Positions 8,642 through 19,484 of a DNA stretch of 64,000 nucleotides are shown in pieces (positions within the stretch are counted from its first letter, which is position 1; the number at the start of each line of letters is the position of its first letter). Position numbers and translations under genes: made by a program. Location: the NCBI RefSeq assembly GCF_008635795.1, contig NZ_VWRQ01000023.1, positions 1 to 64,000 of the forward strand, given 5' to 3'. The notes beneath the pieces are model-generated. The model was not told the DNA's origin and ran no database searches. It saw nothing but the letters and a program-made list of their open reading frames with translations. The stretch comes from Paenibacillus tepidiphilus. GTDB lineage: Bacteria > Bacillota > Bacilli > Paenibacillales > Paenibacillaceae.

Positions 8642-8908
8642 ATGGTCAGAGGGATACTGCTATGGTTTGTGATCATCAATGTGATCGGGTATGTGGTCAT
8701 GGCCGAGGATAAGGACAAGGCGCGCAAACGGCGCGACAGAGTGCCGGAGAAGACGCTGTTTCTGCTGGCCCTGATGGGCGGGGCGCTCGGTGTGCTGATT
8801 GCCATGTACCGCAAACGCCACAAGACGCGTCATGCTTCCTTCCGGATCGGGATTCCGCTCCTGCTGGTGCTTAACTTTGTGCTCTATGGGTATTTTTTAT
8901 CATCCTAG
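8642..8908 (+). CDS. DUF1294 membrane protein (YsdA-like)
   Basis: 88 residues. There are three hydrophobic segments: GILLWFVIINVIGYVVMA at the N-terminus, LFLLALMGGALGVLIAMY in the middle and GIPLLLVLNFVLYGYF at the end. Between them are charged loops with the family motif RVPEKTLFLLALMGGALG and the following KTRHASF. DUF1294 proteins such as B. subtilis YsdA are small integral membrane proteins of unknown function. The ATG follows GAGGAGGGG at 8624-8632. An in-frame GTG at 8618 is less likely. It has its own promoter. Confidence 0.8.
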   Translation: MVRGILLWFVIINVIGYVVMAEDKDKARKRRDRVPEKTLFLLALMGGALGVLIAMYRKRHKTRHASFRIGIPLLLVLNFVLYGYFLSS

Positions 8909-9011
8909 TATTGTCAGTTCCGGGTCTGAGAAGTACCTGGACAAGCCTTGAAGCAAGGCCCCGCTTTGCGGGGTGGTTCGAAAATAGTACAGAAAGAAAG
9001 AGGTGGCGTAC

Positions 9012-9446
9012 ATGTTATTCTCTAAAATTCTGCTTGCCTACGACGGTTCGAAAGCTTCCAACAAGGCTCTTGAGCATGCGATTGAACTGGCCAAGATCAC
9101 TCCGGGGTCATCGCTGCATGTCGTCCATGCCTTTGAATTTCCACGTTTCTTCATAGGGGAAGCACTGGCGCCTCTGCCGGCTTCTGTAAACAAGGATTAT
9201 TATGATCTGGCGGTTCAGACCACGGATGAGGTCAAGGGGCGTCTTGATGCCGAAGGCCTTAACGCCACAGTGGAGCTGCTGCAGGGCTCGCCTGCCGAAG
9301 TTCTTCTGAATTATGCAGGCGAACATAATGTCGATGTGATTGTCATCGGCAGCCGCGGGCTGGGCGGGATACGCGAATTTGTTCTGGGCAGTGTCAGTCA
9401 CAACGTGGTCCAGAGCGCCCGCATTCCGGTGCTGGTGGTCAAATAA
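9012..9446 (+). CDS. Universal stress protein (UspA family)
   Basis: 144 residues with the Usp Rossmann-like fold. The first strand is SKILLAYDGSKASNKALEHA and the C-terminal ATP-binding motif G-2x-G-9x-G-S/T is visible in GSRGLGGIREFVLGSVSHN. This puts it in the ATP-binding subclass. The ATG at 9012 follows AGAGG with 8-base spacing. Such proteins are cytoplasmic and induced on starvation or oxidative stress. It is monocistronic, with a terminator 15 bases downstream. Confidence 0.9.
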   Translation: MLFSKILLAYDGSKASNKALEHAIELAKITPGSSLHVVHAFEFPRFFIGEALAPLPASVNKDYYDLAVQTTDEVKGRLDAEGLNATVELLQGSPAEVLLNYAGEHNVDVIVIGSRGLGGIREFVLGSVSHNVVQSARIPVLVVK

Positions 9447-9461
9447 AATAGGTTGAAGAGA

Positions 9462-9486
9462 GGAACGCTGCGGCGTTCCCTTTTTG
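9462..9486 (+). terminator. Intrinsic terminator after usp
   Basis: GGAACGC-TGCG-GCGTTCC followed by C and five T. Confidence 0.9.
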
Positions 9487-9593
9487 TATGCCGGTCCGGA
9501 GGGTCGTGGTGGCTGTGGCGGGCTGCAGGGCATAGCAGGATTCGGCTGGAGCTTCTGGGCAGGCAGAGCCTGACAACAGGTAAAGATGTGCCC

Positions 9594-9637
9594 AAAAGCG
9601 AACAATATAAAGACAAGGTATAACAATGTTCGTGTTT
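9594..9637 (+). promoter_or_regulatory. Paired PurR boxes upstream of the pur promoter
   Basis: AAAAGCGAACAAT at 9594-9606 and its inverted partner AATGTTCGTGTTT at 9625-9637 match the Bacillus PurR box AWWWCCGAACWWT with few mismatches. The pair is inverted with an 18-base gap, close to the Bacillus arrangement, and ends 3 bases before the -35 element. PurR represses purine synthesis in response to (p)ppGpp/PRPP balance. Site assignment is by motif only. Confidence 0.7.
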
Positions 9638-9640
9638 AAG

Positions 9641-9670
9641 TTGACACGAAGTGTAGGGCGTTGTTAAACT
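9641..9670 (+). promoter_or_regulatory. pur operon promoter
   Basis: A perfect -35 TTGACA at 9641-9646 and a -10-like TTAAAC or TAAACT with upstream TG around 9662-9670. It lies between the PurR boxes and the riboswitch. Confidence 0.65.
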
Positions 9671-9683
9671 GGACCTATGAAGA

Positions 9684-9752
9684 GCTCGTATATATCCGGG
9701 AATATGGCCCGGAAGTCTCTACCCGGTAACCGTAAACTGCCGGACTACGAGG
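9684..9752 (+). promoter_or_regulatory. Guanine-class purine riboswitch aptamer
   Basis: All conserved aptamer elements are present. P1 is CTCGTA (9685) with TACGAG (9746). P2 is CCGGG (9696) with CCCGG (9708). The junction-core GTCTCTACC is present, and P3 has CCGGTA paired with TGCCGG flanking loop CCGTAAA. The specificity base lies in GGACTACG and is C, which selects guanine or hypoxanthine rather than adenine. It lies in the purE leader and should terminate transcription when guanine is high. Confidence 0.95.
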
Positions 9753-9878
9753 GAACAGGAACGCCCCAGCGGCCTTGGCAGCGCCGCCCCGGACAGACGG
9801 GGCGGTGGGCTGTGTACTGCCACTTGCCGGATTTTGCGAGGGTTCCGGCTGCCTGCGCAGCGTCCTGTTCTCCTGCAG
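9753..9878 (+). promoter_or_regulatory. Extended riboswitch expression platform (antiterminator strands)
   Basis: CCGGACT (9740-9746, part of P3/P1) can pair with AGTCCGG (9880-9886) in the terminator, and GAACAGGA (9753-9760) with TCCTGTTC (9863-9870). Together these make a two-helix antiterminator that excludes both aptamer and terminator. The ~100-base insert between them folds independently (CCGCCCCG with CGGGGCGG around 9785-9805). Confidence 0.65.
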
Positions 9879-9928
9879 AAGTCCGGTCCACCCGCAAGTA
9901 AATTGCGTCTGGAATCCGGGCTTTTTTG
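9879..9928 (+). terminator. Riboswitch-controlled intrinsic terminator
   Basis: AAGTCCGG-TCCA-CGCAA pairs with TTGCG-TGGA-CCGGGCTT, then six T. Its 5' arm is the strand captured by the antiterminator. Confidence 0.9.
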
Positions 9929-10011
9929 TTCCGGTTTATGGGATACTGATAGAGAAGCGGAAACATATTCCGGCGGGCTACACTAACGGGAGCTGAAAGG
10001 CAGGGTGAAGC

Positions 10012-10497
10012 ATGTCTGTACAGGTTGGAGTAATTATGGGCAGCAAGTCGGATTGGGAGACGATGGAGCATGCCTGTGCGGTGCTGGAAGAATTGAAGGT
10101 TCCTTATGAGAAAAAAGTCGTATCTGCGCACCGCACGCCGGATCTGATGTTCCGCTATGCGGAGGAGGCCGCGGGCAGAGGGCTGCGCGTCATCATCGCC
10201 GGAGCGGGCGGCGCGGCACATCTGCCGGGTATGGTGGCCGCGAAGACGGTGCTGCCGGTCATCGGCGTACCTGTGCAGACGAAGGCGCTGAACGGCCTCG
10301 ATTCGCTGCTGTCGATCGTGCAGATGCCGGGCGGCATTCCGGTGGCGACCGTGGCGATCGGCCGCGCAGGTGCGGTGAACGCCGGCCTGCTGGCGGCGCA
10401 GATCATCGGCGCCTACGAGCCGGAGGTGGCGGCGCGGGTAGCCGCGCGGCGCGAGGCCATTCAGCGTGAGGTGCTGGAGAGCAGCGACAGCCTATGA
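10012..10497 (+). CDS. purE: N5-carboxyaminoimidazole ribonucleotide mutase
   Basis: 161 residues, class I PurE. The start VGVIMGSKSDWETMEHACAV, followed by SAHRTPD and AGAGGAAHLPGMVA, contains the substrate-binding motifs. It converts N5-CAIR to CAIR in de novo purine synthesis. First gene of the pur operon, 80 bases after the riboswitch terminator, with GGCAGGGTG as ribosome binding site. It overlaps the most upstream possible purK start by 4 bases. Confidence 0.97.
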   Translation: MSVQVGVIMGSKSDWETMEHACAVLEELKVPYEKKVVSAHRTPDLMFRYAEEAAGRGLRVIIAGAGGAAHLPGMVAAKTVLPVIGVPVQTKALNGLDSLLSIVQMPGGIPVATVAIGRAGAVNAGLLAAQIIGAYEPEVAARVAARREAIQREVLESSDSL

Positions 10498-10517
10498 GAC
10501 AGGGGGAGCCAGGCAGC

Positions 10518-11963
10518 ATGAGCATGGAGAAGGGATGGGCGGCAGAGACTGGAGCGGGTGCGAGCGGTGCCGATGCGGGTAAGGGCGAAGCGAATGAGGC
10601 TAGAGATGATAGAGCCGAGGCGAGTGTGGCCGGAGCAGGTAAAGCTGAAGCGGGTGCGAGCGGTGCCGATGCGGGTAAGGGCGAAGCGAATGAGGCTGGA
10701 GCGAGTAGAGCCGAGGTGAGTGAAGCCAAGCCAGGCAAAGCTGAAGCGAGTGCTAGCGGTGCCGATGCGGGTAAGGGCGAAGCAGGCGTCGCTGCGGCGG
10801 TAAAGACGCTGGCGCCAGGCGCGACGGTAGGCGTGCTCGGCGGCGGCCAGCTCGGCCGGATGCTGGCGCTTGCCGGCAGCGCCATGGGCTACCGCTTCGT
10901 GGCGCTCGATCCGGCGGCCGATGCGCCGTGCGGGCAGGTGTCGCCGCAGATTACAGCGGCGTACAGCGACCTTGCGGCGGCGCGCGAGCTGGCGCGCCGC
11001 TCCGATGTCATCACGTACGAGTTCGAGAACGTCGACGCGGGCGTAGCCGCGCTGCTGACGGAGGAGGCGTACGTGCCGCAGGGCAGCCGGCTGCTGTATA
11101 CGACGCAGCACCGGCTGCGCGAGAAGGCGGCCATCGAGGCAGCAGGCGTGCCGGTTGCCCCGTACCGCAAGGTCGGCAGCCTGGACGAGCTGAAGGCCGC
11201 GGCTGCCGAGCTGGGCCTGCCCTGTGTGCTGAAGACAGCCACAGGGGGGTACGACGGCAAGGGACAAGCCGTCATCCGGGAGCCGGAAGCGCTGGAAGCC
11301 GCGTTCCGGCAGGTGGCCCCGGGCGCCGCGCAGGGCGAGGTGCCGGAGCTGGTGCTGGAGAAGTTCATCAGCTTCCGCTGCGAAATCTCCGTGGTTGCCG
11401 CACGCAGCGCCTCCGGCGAGGTGAAGAGCTTCCCGCCAGCAGAGAATATCCATGTGAACAATATTCTCCACCTGTCCATCGTGCCGGCGCGGGTGCCGGA
11501 GGAGATTCAGCGCCGGGCCTGTGAGCTGGCCGAGCGCCTGGTCGCCGGACTGGATGCGGTGGGCCTGCTGGCGGTAGAAATGTTCGTCACGGAAGATGGC
11601 GAATTGTTCGTCAACGAGCTGGCGCCGCGCCCGCATAACTCCGGGCATTATACGATGGATGCCTGTGCAACCTCGCAGTTCGAGCAGCATGTCCGTGCGG
11701 TCTGCAATCTGCCGCTGGGCGATACGACGCTGCTTACACCTGTGGTGATGGTGAATGTACTGGGCCAGCACCTGGAGGGCGCCGTAGAGCGCACTGTACG
11801 GGAGGACAAAGCGGCACAGCAACTGGGTGTGATTCCTAAGCTTCATATATACGGCAAGACCGAGAGCAAGACCGGCCGCAAGATGGGCCACATCAATCTG
11901 CTCTGCCGGGACACCGCTGACGCGCTGGCCTGGGTGGAGCAAACTAACCTTTGGAGGAACTAG
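10518..11963 (+). CDS. purK: N5-carboxyaminoimidazole ribonucleotide synthase with repetitive N-terminal extension
   Basis: 481 residues. The ATP-grasp PurK core begins only near residue 102 (TVGVLGGGQLGRMLALAGS) and includes the ATP-binding TATGGYDGKGQAVI and the metal-site ELAPRPHNSGHYT. It ligates carbonate to AIR using ATP. The first ~100 residues are not part of any PurK I know: they are Ala/Gly/Glu/Lys-rich and built of 32-residue repeats (GASGADAGKGEANEA and RAEASVAGAGKAEA types). The ATG at 10518 has GGGGGAG 9 bases upstream. An ATG at 10494 overlapping the purE stop is possible, and a much later start would remove the extension but no good internal start was seen. Confidence 0.9.
   Translation: MSMEKGWAAETGAGASGADAGKGEANEARDDRAEASVAGAGKAEAGASGADAGKGEANEAGASRAEVSEAKPGKAEASASGADAGKGEAGVAAAVKTLAPGATVGVLGGGQLGRMLALAGSAMGYRFVALDPAADAPCGQVSPQITAAYSDLAAARELARRSDVITYEFENVDAGVAALLTEEAYVPQGSRLLYTTQHRLREKAAIEAAGVPVAPYRKVGSLDELKAAAAELGLPCVLKTATGGYDGKGQAVIREPEALEAAFRQVAPGAAQGEVPELVLEKFISFRCEISVVAARSASGEVKSFPPAENIHVNNILHLSIVPARVPEEIQRRACELAERLVAGLDAVGLLAVEMFVTEDGELFVNELAPRPHNSGHYTMDACATSQFEQHVRAVCNLPLGDTTLLTPVVMVNVLGQHLEGAVERTVREDKAAQQLGVIPKLHIYGKTESKTGRKMGHINLLCRDTADALAWVEQTNLWRN
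10557..10800 (+). repeat. In-frame 96-bp tandem repeat inside purK
   Basis: Two full 96-bp units (10557-10652, 10653-10748) and about half of a third share GGTGCGAGCGGTGCCGATGC and GGTAAGGGCGAAGC. A period divisible by three keeps the purK frame. Confidence 0.85.
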
Positions 11964-11969
11964 ACCGAT

Positions 11970-13265
11970 ATGATCGAACGTTACAGCAGACCTGAGATGC
12001 GGGCCATTTGGACCGAGGAGAATAAATTCAATGCCTGGTTGGAAGTAGAGCTATGCGCCTGCGAGGCGTGGGCCGAGCTGGGAGTCATCCCGCAGGAGGA
12101 TGTCGTGAAGCTGCGCGAGCATGCGAAATTCGACATTGACCGGATCAGCGAGATTGAGCTGGAGACCCGCCATGATGTCATCGCCTTTACCCGCGCAGTA
12201 TCGGAAAGCCTTGGCGCAGAGCGTAAATGGGTGCATTACGGCCTGACTTCCACCGACGTGGTGGATACGGCGCTCGGATACCTGCTGCGGCAGGCCAACG
12301 AGATTCTGGAGAAGGACATCATCAACTTCATCGAGATATTGAAGGACAAAGCGGTAGCCTACAAGGATACACCGATGATGGGGCGGACGCACGGCGTGCA
12401 CGCAGAACCGACAACCTTCGGCCTGAAGATGGCGCTCTGGTACGAGGAAATGAAACGCAATCTGGAGCGCTTCCGTCATGCCGCAAACGGCGTACAATTC
12501 GGCAAAATCTCCGGCGCGGTCGGCACCTATGCCAACATCGACCCGTTCGTGGAGGAATTCGTCTGCCGCAAGCTGGGCACCAGCCCGGCGCCGATCTCGA
12601 CACAGACGCTGCAGCGTGACCGCCACGCTGAATACATGGCGACGCTGGCACTGATCGCCACTTCGCTCGACAAGTTCGCGACGGAAATCCGCGCGCTGCA
12701 GAAGAGTGAAGTGCGCGAGGTCGAGGAGGCTTTTGCCAAGGGTCAAAAGGGCTCCTCCGCCATGCCGCATAAACGCAACCCGATTGGCTGCGAGAACATC
12801 TCCGGTCTCTCGCGCGTCATCCGCGGCCATATGGTAACTGCCTATGAGGACGTGGCGCTGTGGCATGAACGCGATATCTCGCACTCCTCGGTGGAACGGA
12901 TCATCCTGCCGGATGCGACGATGCTGCTGAATTACATGCTGAACCGCTTCGGCAACATTGTGAAGAACCTGACCGTCTTCCCGGAAAATATGAAACGCAA
13001 CATGAATCGCACCTACGGTGTGCCATTCTCCGGCCGTCTGCTGACCAAGCTGATCGACAAGGGCTTCAGCCGCGAGCAGGCTTACGATACTGTGCAGCCG
13101 CGTGCTATGCAGGCCTGGGAGCAGCAGACCCAGTTCCGCGACATTGTGGAAGCTACACCGGAAATTACGGCGGTGCTGAGTCCGGAAGAGATCGAGGATG
13201 CGTTCAATCCATCGTGGCATCTGAAGCATGTTGATACGATTTTCCGCAAGCTGGGCTTGAATTAA
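11970..13265 (+). CDS. purB: Adenylosuccinate lyase
   Basis: 431 residues with the fumarase/aspartase superfamily signature SSAMPHKRNPIGCENISGL and the N-terminal segment MIERYSRPEMRAIW typical of Firmicute PurB. It cleaves SAICAR to AICAR and adenylosuccinate to AMP, releasing fumarate. The general-acid region TMMGRTHGVHAEPTT-like (MMGRTHGVHAEP) is present. Ribosome binding site TGGAGGAAC lies inside the end of purK; spacing to purK is 6 bases. Confidence 0.97.
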   Translation: MIERYSRPEMRAIWTEENKFNAWLEVELCACEAWAELGVIPQEDVVKLREHAKFDIDRISEIELETRHDVIAFTRAVSESLGAERKWVHYGLTSTDVVDTALGYLLRQANEILEKDIINFIEILKDKAVAYKDTPMMGRTHGVHAEPTTFGLKMALWYEEMKRNLERFRHAANGVQFGKISGAVGTYANIDPFVEEFVCRKLGTSPAPISTQTLQRDRHAEYMATLALIATSLDKFATEIRALQKSEVREVEEAFAKGQKGSSAMPHKRNPIGCENISGLSRVIRGHMVTAYEDVALWHERDISHSSVERIILPDATMLLNYMLNRFGNIVKNLTVFPENMKRNMNRTYGVPFSGRLLTKLIDKGFSREQAYDTVQPRAMQAWEQQTQFRDIVEATPEITAVLSPEEIEDAFNPSWHLKHVDTIFRKLGLN

Positions 13266-13301
13266 GCATAAGCAACTATTTGTTCAAGGGAGGAAATTTC
13301 C

Positions 13302-14192
13302 ATGACTCACCCTGCCGTATCCACGGCTGTGGATCTCGTTGATGCACCGCTGCTCTACAAAGGAAAGGTCCGCGAGCTGTACGATCTGGGCGAACATACG
13401 CTGATTGTCGTGACGGACCGCATCTCAGCATTCGATTACGTGCTTGATCCGGCGGTGCCTGAGAAGGGCAATGTGCTGAACCGGCTCAGCGCCTTCTGGT
13501 TCGGCAAGACCAAGCATCTGATGGAGAATCATGTGGTTCACATCGATGTGGACCAGCTTGGCGGCATCGCCCGCGACAAGGAAGCCTTGAAGAACCGCGT
13601 GATGGTGGTCCGCAAAGCGGAGCGCATCGACATCGAATGCGTGGTGCGCGGCTGCATTACGGGCGGCGGCTGGCGGCAGTACGAGCAGACTGGCGAGGTC
13701 AACGGCATCAAGCTGCCGGAAGGCCTGCGCAAGAATGCGGTGCTGGCGCAGCCGATCTTCACACCGGCGGCCAAGAACGATGTCGGGCACGACGAGGACA
13801 TTCCTTTTGAGCAGATGCAGGAGCTGATCGGCGCCGAGCTGGCGCTGGAGCTGAAGGAGAAAAGCCTGCAGCTGTTCGCTTTTGCCAGAGAATACTGCGA
13901 AGAGCGCGGCATCATCCTGGCAGACTGCAAGTTCGAGTTCGGGCTGCTGGAAGGCAAGGTGATTCTGATCGATGAAATTTTCACTCCCGATGCGTCCCGG
14001 TTCTGGGCCAAAGAGAATTTTGCCCTGGACATTGAGATCGACAGCATGGACAAGGAGCCGGTCCGGACGTACCTGTCCGCCTCCTCCTGGGACAAGAACA
14101 GTACCCCGGACCCGCTGCCGGCTGAGGTTGTGGAAGAAACCACCCGCCGTTATCTGGATATCTATCACCGTCTGACGGGGAACTCGTTGTAG
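13302..14192 (+). CDS. purC: SAICAR synthase
   Basis: 296 residues. It starts the conserved fold with LLYKGKVRELYDLGEHTLIV and contains DRISAFDYVLDPAVPEKG, GCITGGGW and the late motif LIDEIFTPDASRFW. It condenses CAIR with aspartate using ATP. The length fits the longer PurC form rather than the ~240-residue B. subtilis form. GGGAGGAAA precedes the ATG. The next gene, purS, is 437 bases away instead of nearly touching. Confidence 0.95.
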   Translation: MTHPAVSTAVDLVDAPLLYKGKVRELYDLGEHTLIVVTDRISAFDYVLDPAVPEKGNVLNRLSAFWFGKTKHLMENHVVHIDVDQLGGIARDKEALKNRVMVVRKAERIDIECVVRGCITGGGWRQYEQTGEVNGIKLPEGLRKNAVLAQPIFTPAAKNDVGHDEDIPFEQMQELIGAELALELKEKSLQLFAFAREYCEERGIILADCKFEFGLLEGKVILIDEIFTPDASRFWAKENFALDIEIDSMDKEPVRTYLSASSWDKNSTPDPLPAEVVEETTRRYLDIYHRLTGNSL

Positions 14193-14629
14193 AAGACGCA
14201 GCAGGCGGGCCGGCCCAGATGGGTAGTGGCTCTGTGGAGCTGATGTTGGTCAATGAGATGATGAGCCGCTCGCGTTCGGTTGAGGAATAACTGCAGATCG
14301 TACAGCTATTTGGTGTGAAATTGCAGGAAATCAAGCAATAGATGTATTTTGTACAATTAAAAGCGGCTGTCAGGCCGAAATCGTTGATGCTGGCTGAATA
14401 TAGCTGTATCAACTGCACTTATTCGAGATTTTACCGCTGGAAACCTGATTTTAGTTGTATGAAATGCTGTTATTGGTGGCCGGGCTGACGGCTCATAGAA
14501 CTGTAGTGCGTTGGCCGCATTGGATGGCGTGGAATTGCCTGGGAGTGTTGTGAGTGCTCTGAGTGTTCTGAGTGGTCTGGATAGGAAGATGGGATAGCCC
14601 GATTAAACTTTAGGAGGAACTATAAGCGT
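14193..14629. other. Unusual 437-bp spacer between purC and purS
   Basis: No gene with a ribosome binding site is visible. It contains ATGTATTTTGTACAATTAAA at about 14341, a motif recurring twice near 35.93-35.99 kb, plus AT-richer sequence unlike the flanking genes. A short repeated GTGAGTGCTCTGAGTGTTC stretch lies near 14550. No clear terminator or promoter was found. The purS ribosome binding site TAGGAGGAAC is at the end. Confidence 0.6.
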
Positions 14630-14875
14630 ATGTTAAAAGCGACAGTCTATGTCACCATCAAGAAAAGCGTGCTCGATCCCCAAGGTGTGGCCGTACAGGG
14701 AGCGCTGCATTCCGTCGGATTCCAGGAAGTGGAGTCGCTGCGCATCGGTAAATATATGGAGCTGACGCTCGATACGGACAACCGCGCCGAGGCTGAAGGC
14801 CGCCTGAAGGATATGTGCGAGAAGCTGCTGGCCAACACGGTGATCGAAGATTACCGCTATGAATTGGAGGACTGA
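14630..14875 (+). CDS. purS: FGAM synthase subunit PurS
   Basis: 81 residues, the small dimeric subunit that bridges PurQ and PurL. The start KATVYVTIKKSVLDPQGVAV and KYMELTLD are typical. It ends 5 bases before purQ. Confidence 0.95.
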   Translation: MLKATVYVTIKKSVLDPQGVAVQGALHSVGFQEVESLRIGKYMELTLDTDNRAEAEGRLKDMCEKLLANTVIEDYRYELED

Positions 14876-14880
14876 ACCTC

Positions 14881-15547
14881 ATGAAATTTGCTGTTCTTGT
14901 CTTTCCGGGCTCCAATTGTGACATCGACTGCTACAAAGCGGTAGAAGACAGCCTGGGCGAACCGGTGGATTATGTGTGGCATACGGCGACAGACCTGTCG
15001 GCCTATGACTGTATCCTGGTGCCCGGCGGCTTCTCTTATGGTGACTATCTGCGCTGCGGCGCGATTTCCCGCTTCGCTCCGGTGATGGCTGAAGTAGCCA
15101 AAGCGGCAGAGCAGGGCAAATTCGTGCTCGGCATCTGCAACGGGTTCCAGATTTTGACTGAAGCGGGCCTCCTGCCGGGAGCGCTGCGCCGCAACATGTC
15201 GATGAAGTTCCGCTGCCATGATACGGTGCTTAAGGTCGTTAATAACACAACCCCGTTTACTATTGACTATGCAAAAGATGAGGAGATCGTCATTCCGATC
15301 GCCCACGGGGAAGGCAACTACTATTGCGATGAAGAGACGCTGGCATCGCTTCACGCGAACAATCAGATTGTCTTCCAATATTCGGACAACCCGAACGGCT
15401 CGGTCGCCGATATCGCCGGCATCTGCAATACAGCGGGCAACGTAGTCGGCATGATGCCGCATCCGGAGCGTGCGGTTAGCAGCCTGCTCGGCTCGGAAGA
15501 CGGCAAACGGATGTTCACATCCATTCTCAAGACATGGAGGGATCGTT

Positions 15548-15570
<23 letters not shown>
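14881..15570 (+). CDS. purQ: FGAM synthase glutaminase subunit PurQ
   Basis: 229 residues, class I glutamine amidotransferase. The nucleophile is Cys86 in GICNGFQIL, and the catalytic His194 and Glu196 lie in MMPHPERAV. It supplies ammonia from glutamine to PurL. The 3' end overlaps purL by 23 bases, giving translational coupling. Confidence 0.97.
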
Positions 15571-17784
<2,214 letters not shown>

Positions 17785-17800
<16 letters not shown>

Positions 17801-19281
17801 AGACCGGGAACAAGCAGGCAGACCCTATCCTGTGGACCGGCGATTATTACAATGAAGGAACGGTTTCGGGAGATATTTTTGACACACTGAAAGAAGAATG
17901 CGGCGTCTTCGGGGTCTTCGGACACCCGGAGGCGGCCTCTATGTCCTACTACGGGCTGCATGCCCTGCAGCACCGGGGGGAAGAAAGCGCGGGTATCTGC
18001 GTAGCGGATGGACAGAGTTTCAATTATCACCGCGGCATGGGCCTCGTCAAGGAAGTGTTCGACAAGGACAAGATCGCTTCGCTGATCGGCAACATGTCCA
18101 TCGGGCATGTGCGCTACTCAACCAGCGGCGACAGCCGGCTAACCAATGCCCAGCCGCTCGTTTTCAAGTACCGTGACGGCGATCTGGCCATTGCTACGAA
18201 CGGCAATATCGTCAATGAGCCGCTGATCCGCAAGCAGCTCGAGCGCAGCGGCTCGATCTTCCAGACGACCAGCGATACCGAGGTACTGGCACACCTGATT
18301 GCGCGTTCGCCGAAGGATTTCGTCGAAGCGGCCAAGGATGCGCTGACCCAGCTGGTCGGCGGCTTTGCCTTCCTGCTCATGACCAACGACAAGCTGCTAG
18401 TGGCTTCTGACCCGAACGGACTGCGTCCGCTGGTGATGGGCAGGATCGGCGATGCGTATGTCTTCGCATCGGAGTCCTGCGCGCTGGAAGTCATCGGAGC
18501 GACGCTGGTCCGCGATATTGAGCCGGGTGAGCTGCTGGTGCTGGACGAGCACGGGCTGACCGAGGACCGCTTCGCGGAGCCGCAGCGTAAGGCGCTGTGT
18601 GCGATGGAATATATCTATTTCGCCCGTCCGGACAGCGATCTGAACGGCTCGAACCTGCATTCCGCCCGTAAGCGGATGGGCAGCCGGATGGCGCTGGAAG
18701 CGTTCGTCGACGCCGATATTGTCACCGGTGTGCCGGATTCCAGCATCTCGGCGGCCATCGGCTATGCCGAGCAGACGGGGATCCCTTATGAGCTGGGCCT
18801 CATTAAGAACAAATATACCGGCCGGACCTTCATCCAGCCGAGCCAGGAGCTACGTGAGCAGGGCGTGAAGATGAAGCTCAGCGCCGTGCGCCGTGTGGTT
18901 GAAGGCCAGCGCGTCGTGATGATCGACGACTCCATCGTGCGCGGCACCACTTCGCGACGGATCGTTAATCTGCTGCGCGAGGCCGGGGCTGCCGAGGTGC
19001 ATGTGCGGATTACCTCGCCGCCGTTCAAGAACCCGTGCTTCTACGGGATCGACACCCCTGACCGCCGTGATCTGATCGCGTCCTATAAGACGGTTCAGGA
19101 AATCTGCGAAGAGATCAACGCCGACTCGCTGGCGTTCCTCTCGCCGGAAGGACTGATCCAGTCCGTGGGCGGACTGAACGGCAGCGACTACAAAGGCGGC
19201 CTCTGTCTCTCCTGCTTCGACAACGACTACCCGACGCAGGTGGACTTCGGCGGGGAAGAGAAGGACGGATGCAGTTGCTAA
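17785..19281 (+). CDS. purF: Amidophosphoribosyltransferase
   Basis: 498 residues. An N-terminal Ntn glutaminase domain has nucleophile Cys39 in EECGVFGVFG; residues 1-38 would be the removed propeptide, longer than the 11-residue one of B. subtilis. The PRPP-binding loop is VVMIDDSIVRGTTSRRIV. Cysteines in the C-terminal region (CFYGID, GGLCLSCFDNDYP) match the 4Fe-4S ligands of the Bacillus enzyme. It catalyses the committed step, PRPP to phosphoribosylamine. The ATG at 17785 follows GGGAGGAT inside purL. Normally purM follows closely; here 1.24 kb of repeats intervenes. Confidence 0.97.
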
Positions 19282-19284
19282 CCC

Positions 19285-19335
19285 CCTAAGTCCCCCTTAA
19301 AAAGGGGGATTCCGGAGGGCTCCGCCCTCCGGCCA
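19285..19335. repeat. Pair of REP-like hairpins after purF
   Basis: CCCCCTT-AAA-AAGGGGG at about 19292-19308 is followed directly by CCGGAGGGC-TCC-GCCCTCCGG at about 19313-19333. Tight GC hairpins beside an operon gap resemble dispersed REP-type elements. No T tail suggests termination. Confidence 0.55.
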
Positions 19336-19484
19336 CCCGAAAGGTTGGCGTAGGAGTTTGTTTTAAACTTGCTAAGGGGGCTTGGGTGCAGGTGCCCGCT
19401 TTGTCCCTGTGTGCTGGCGCACGGGCGGGACACGCTTTGGCGGCGCTGGTGCGGCCCGGCGGCATAGCTGCCACGCCGGGCCTG

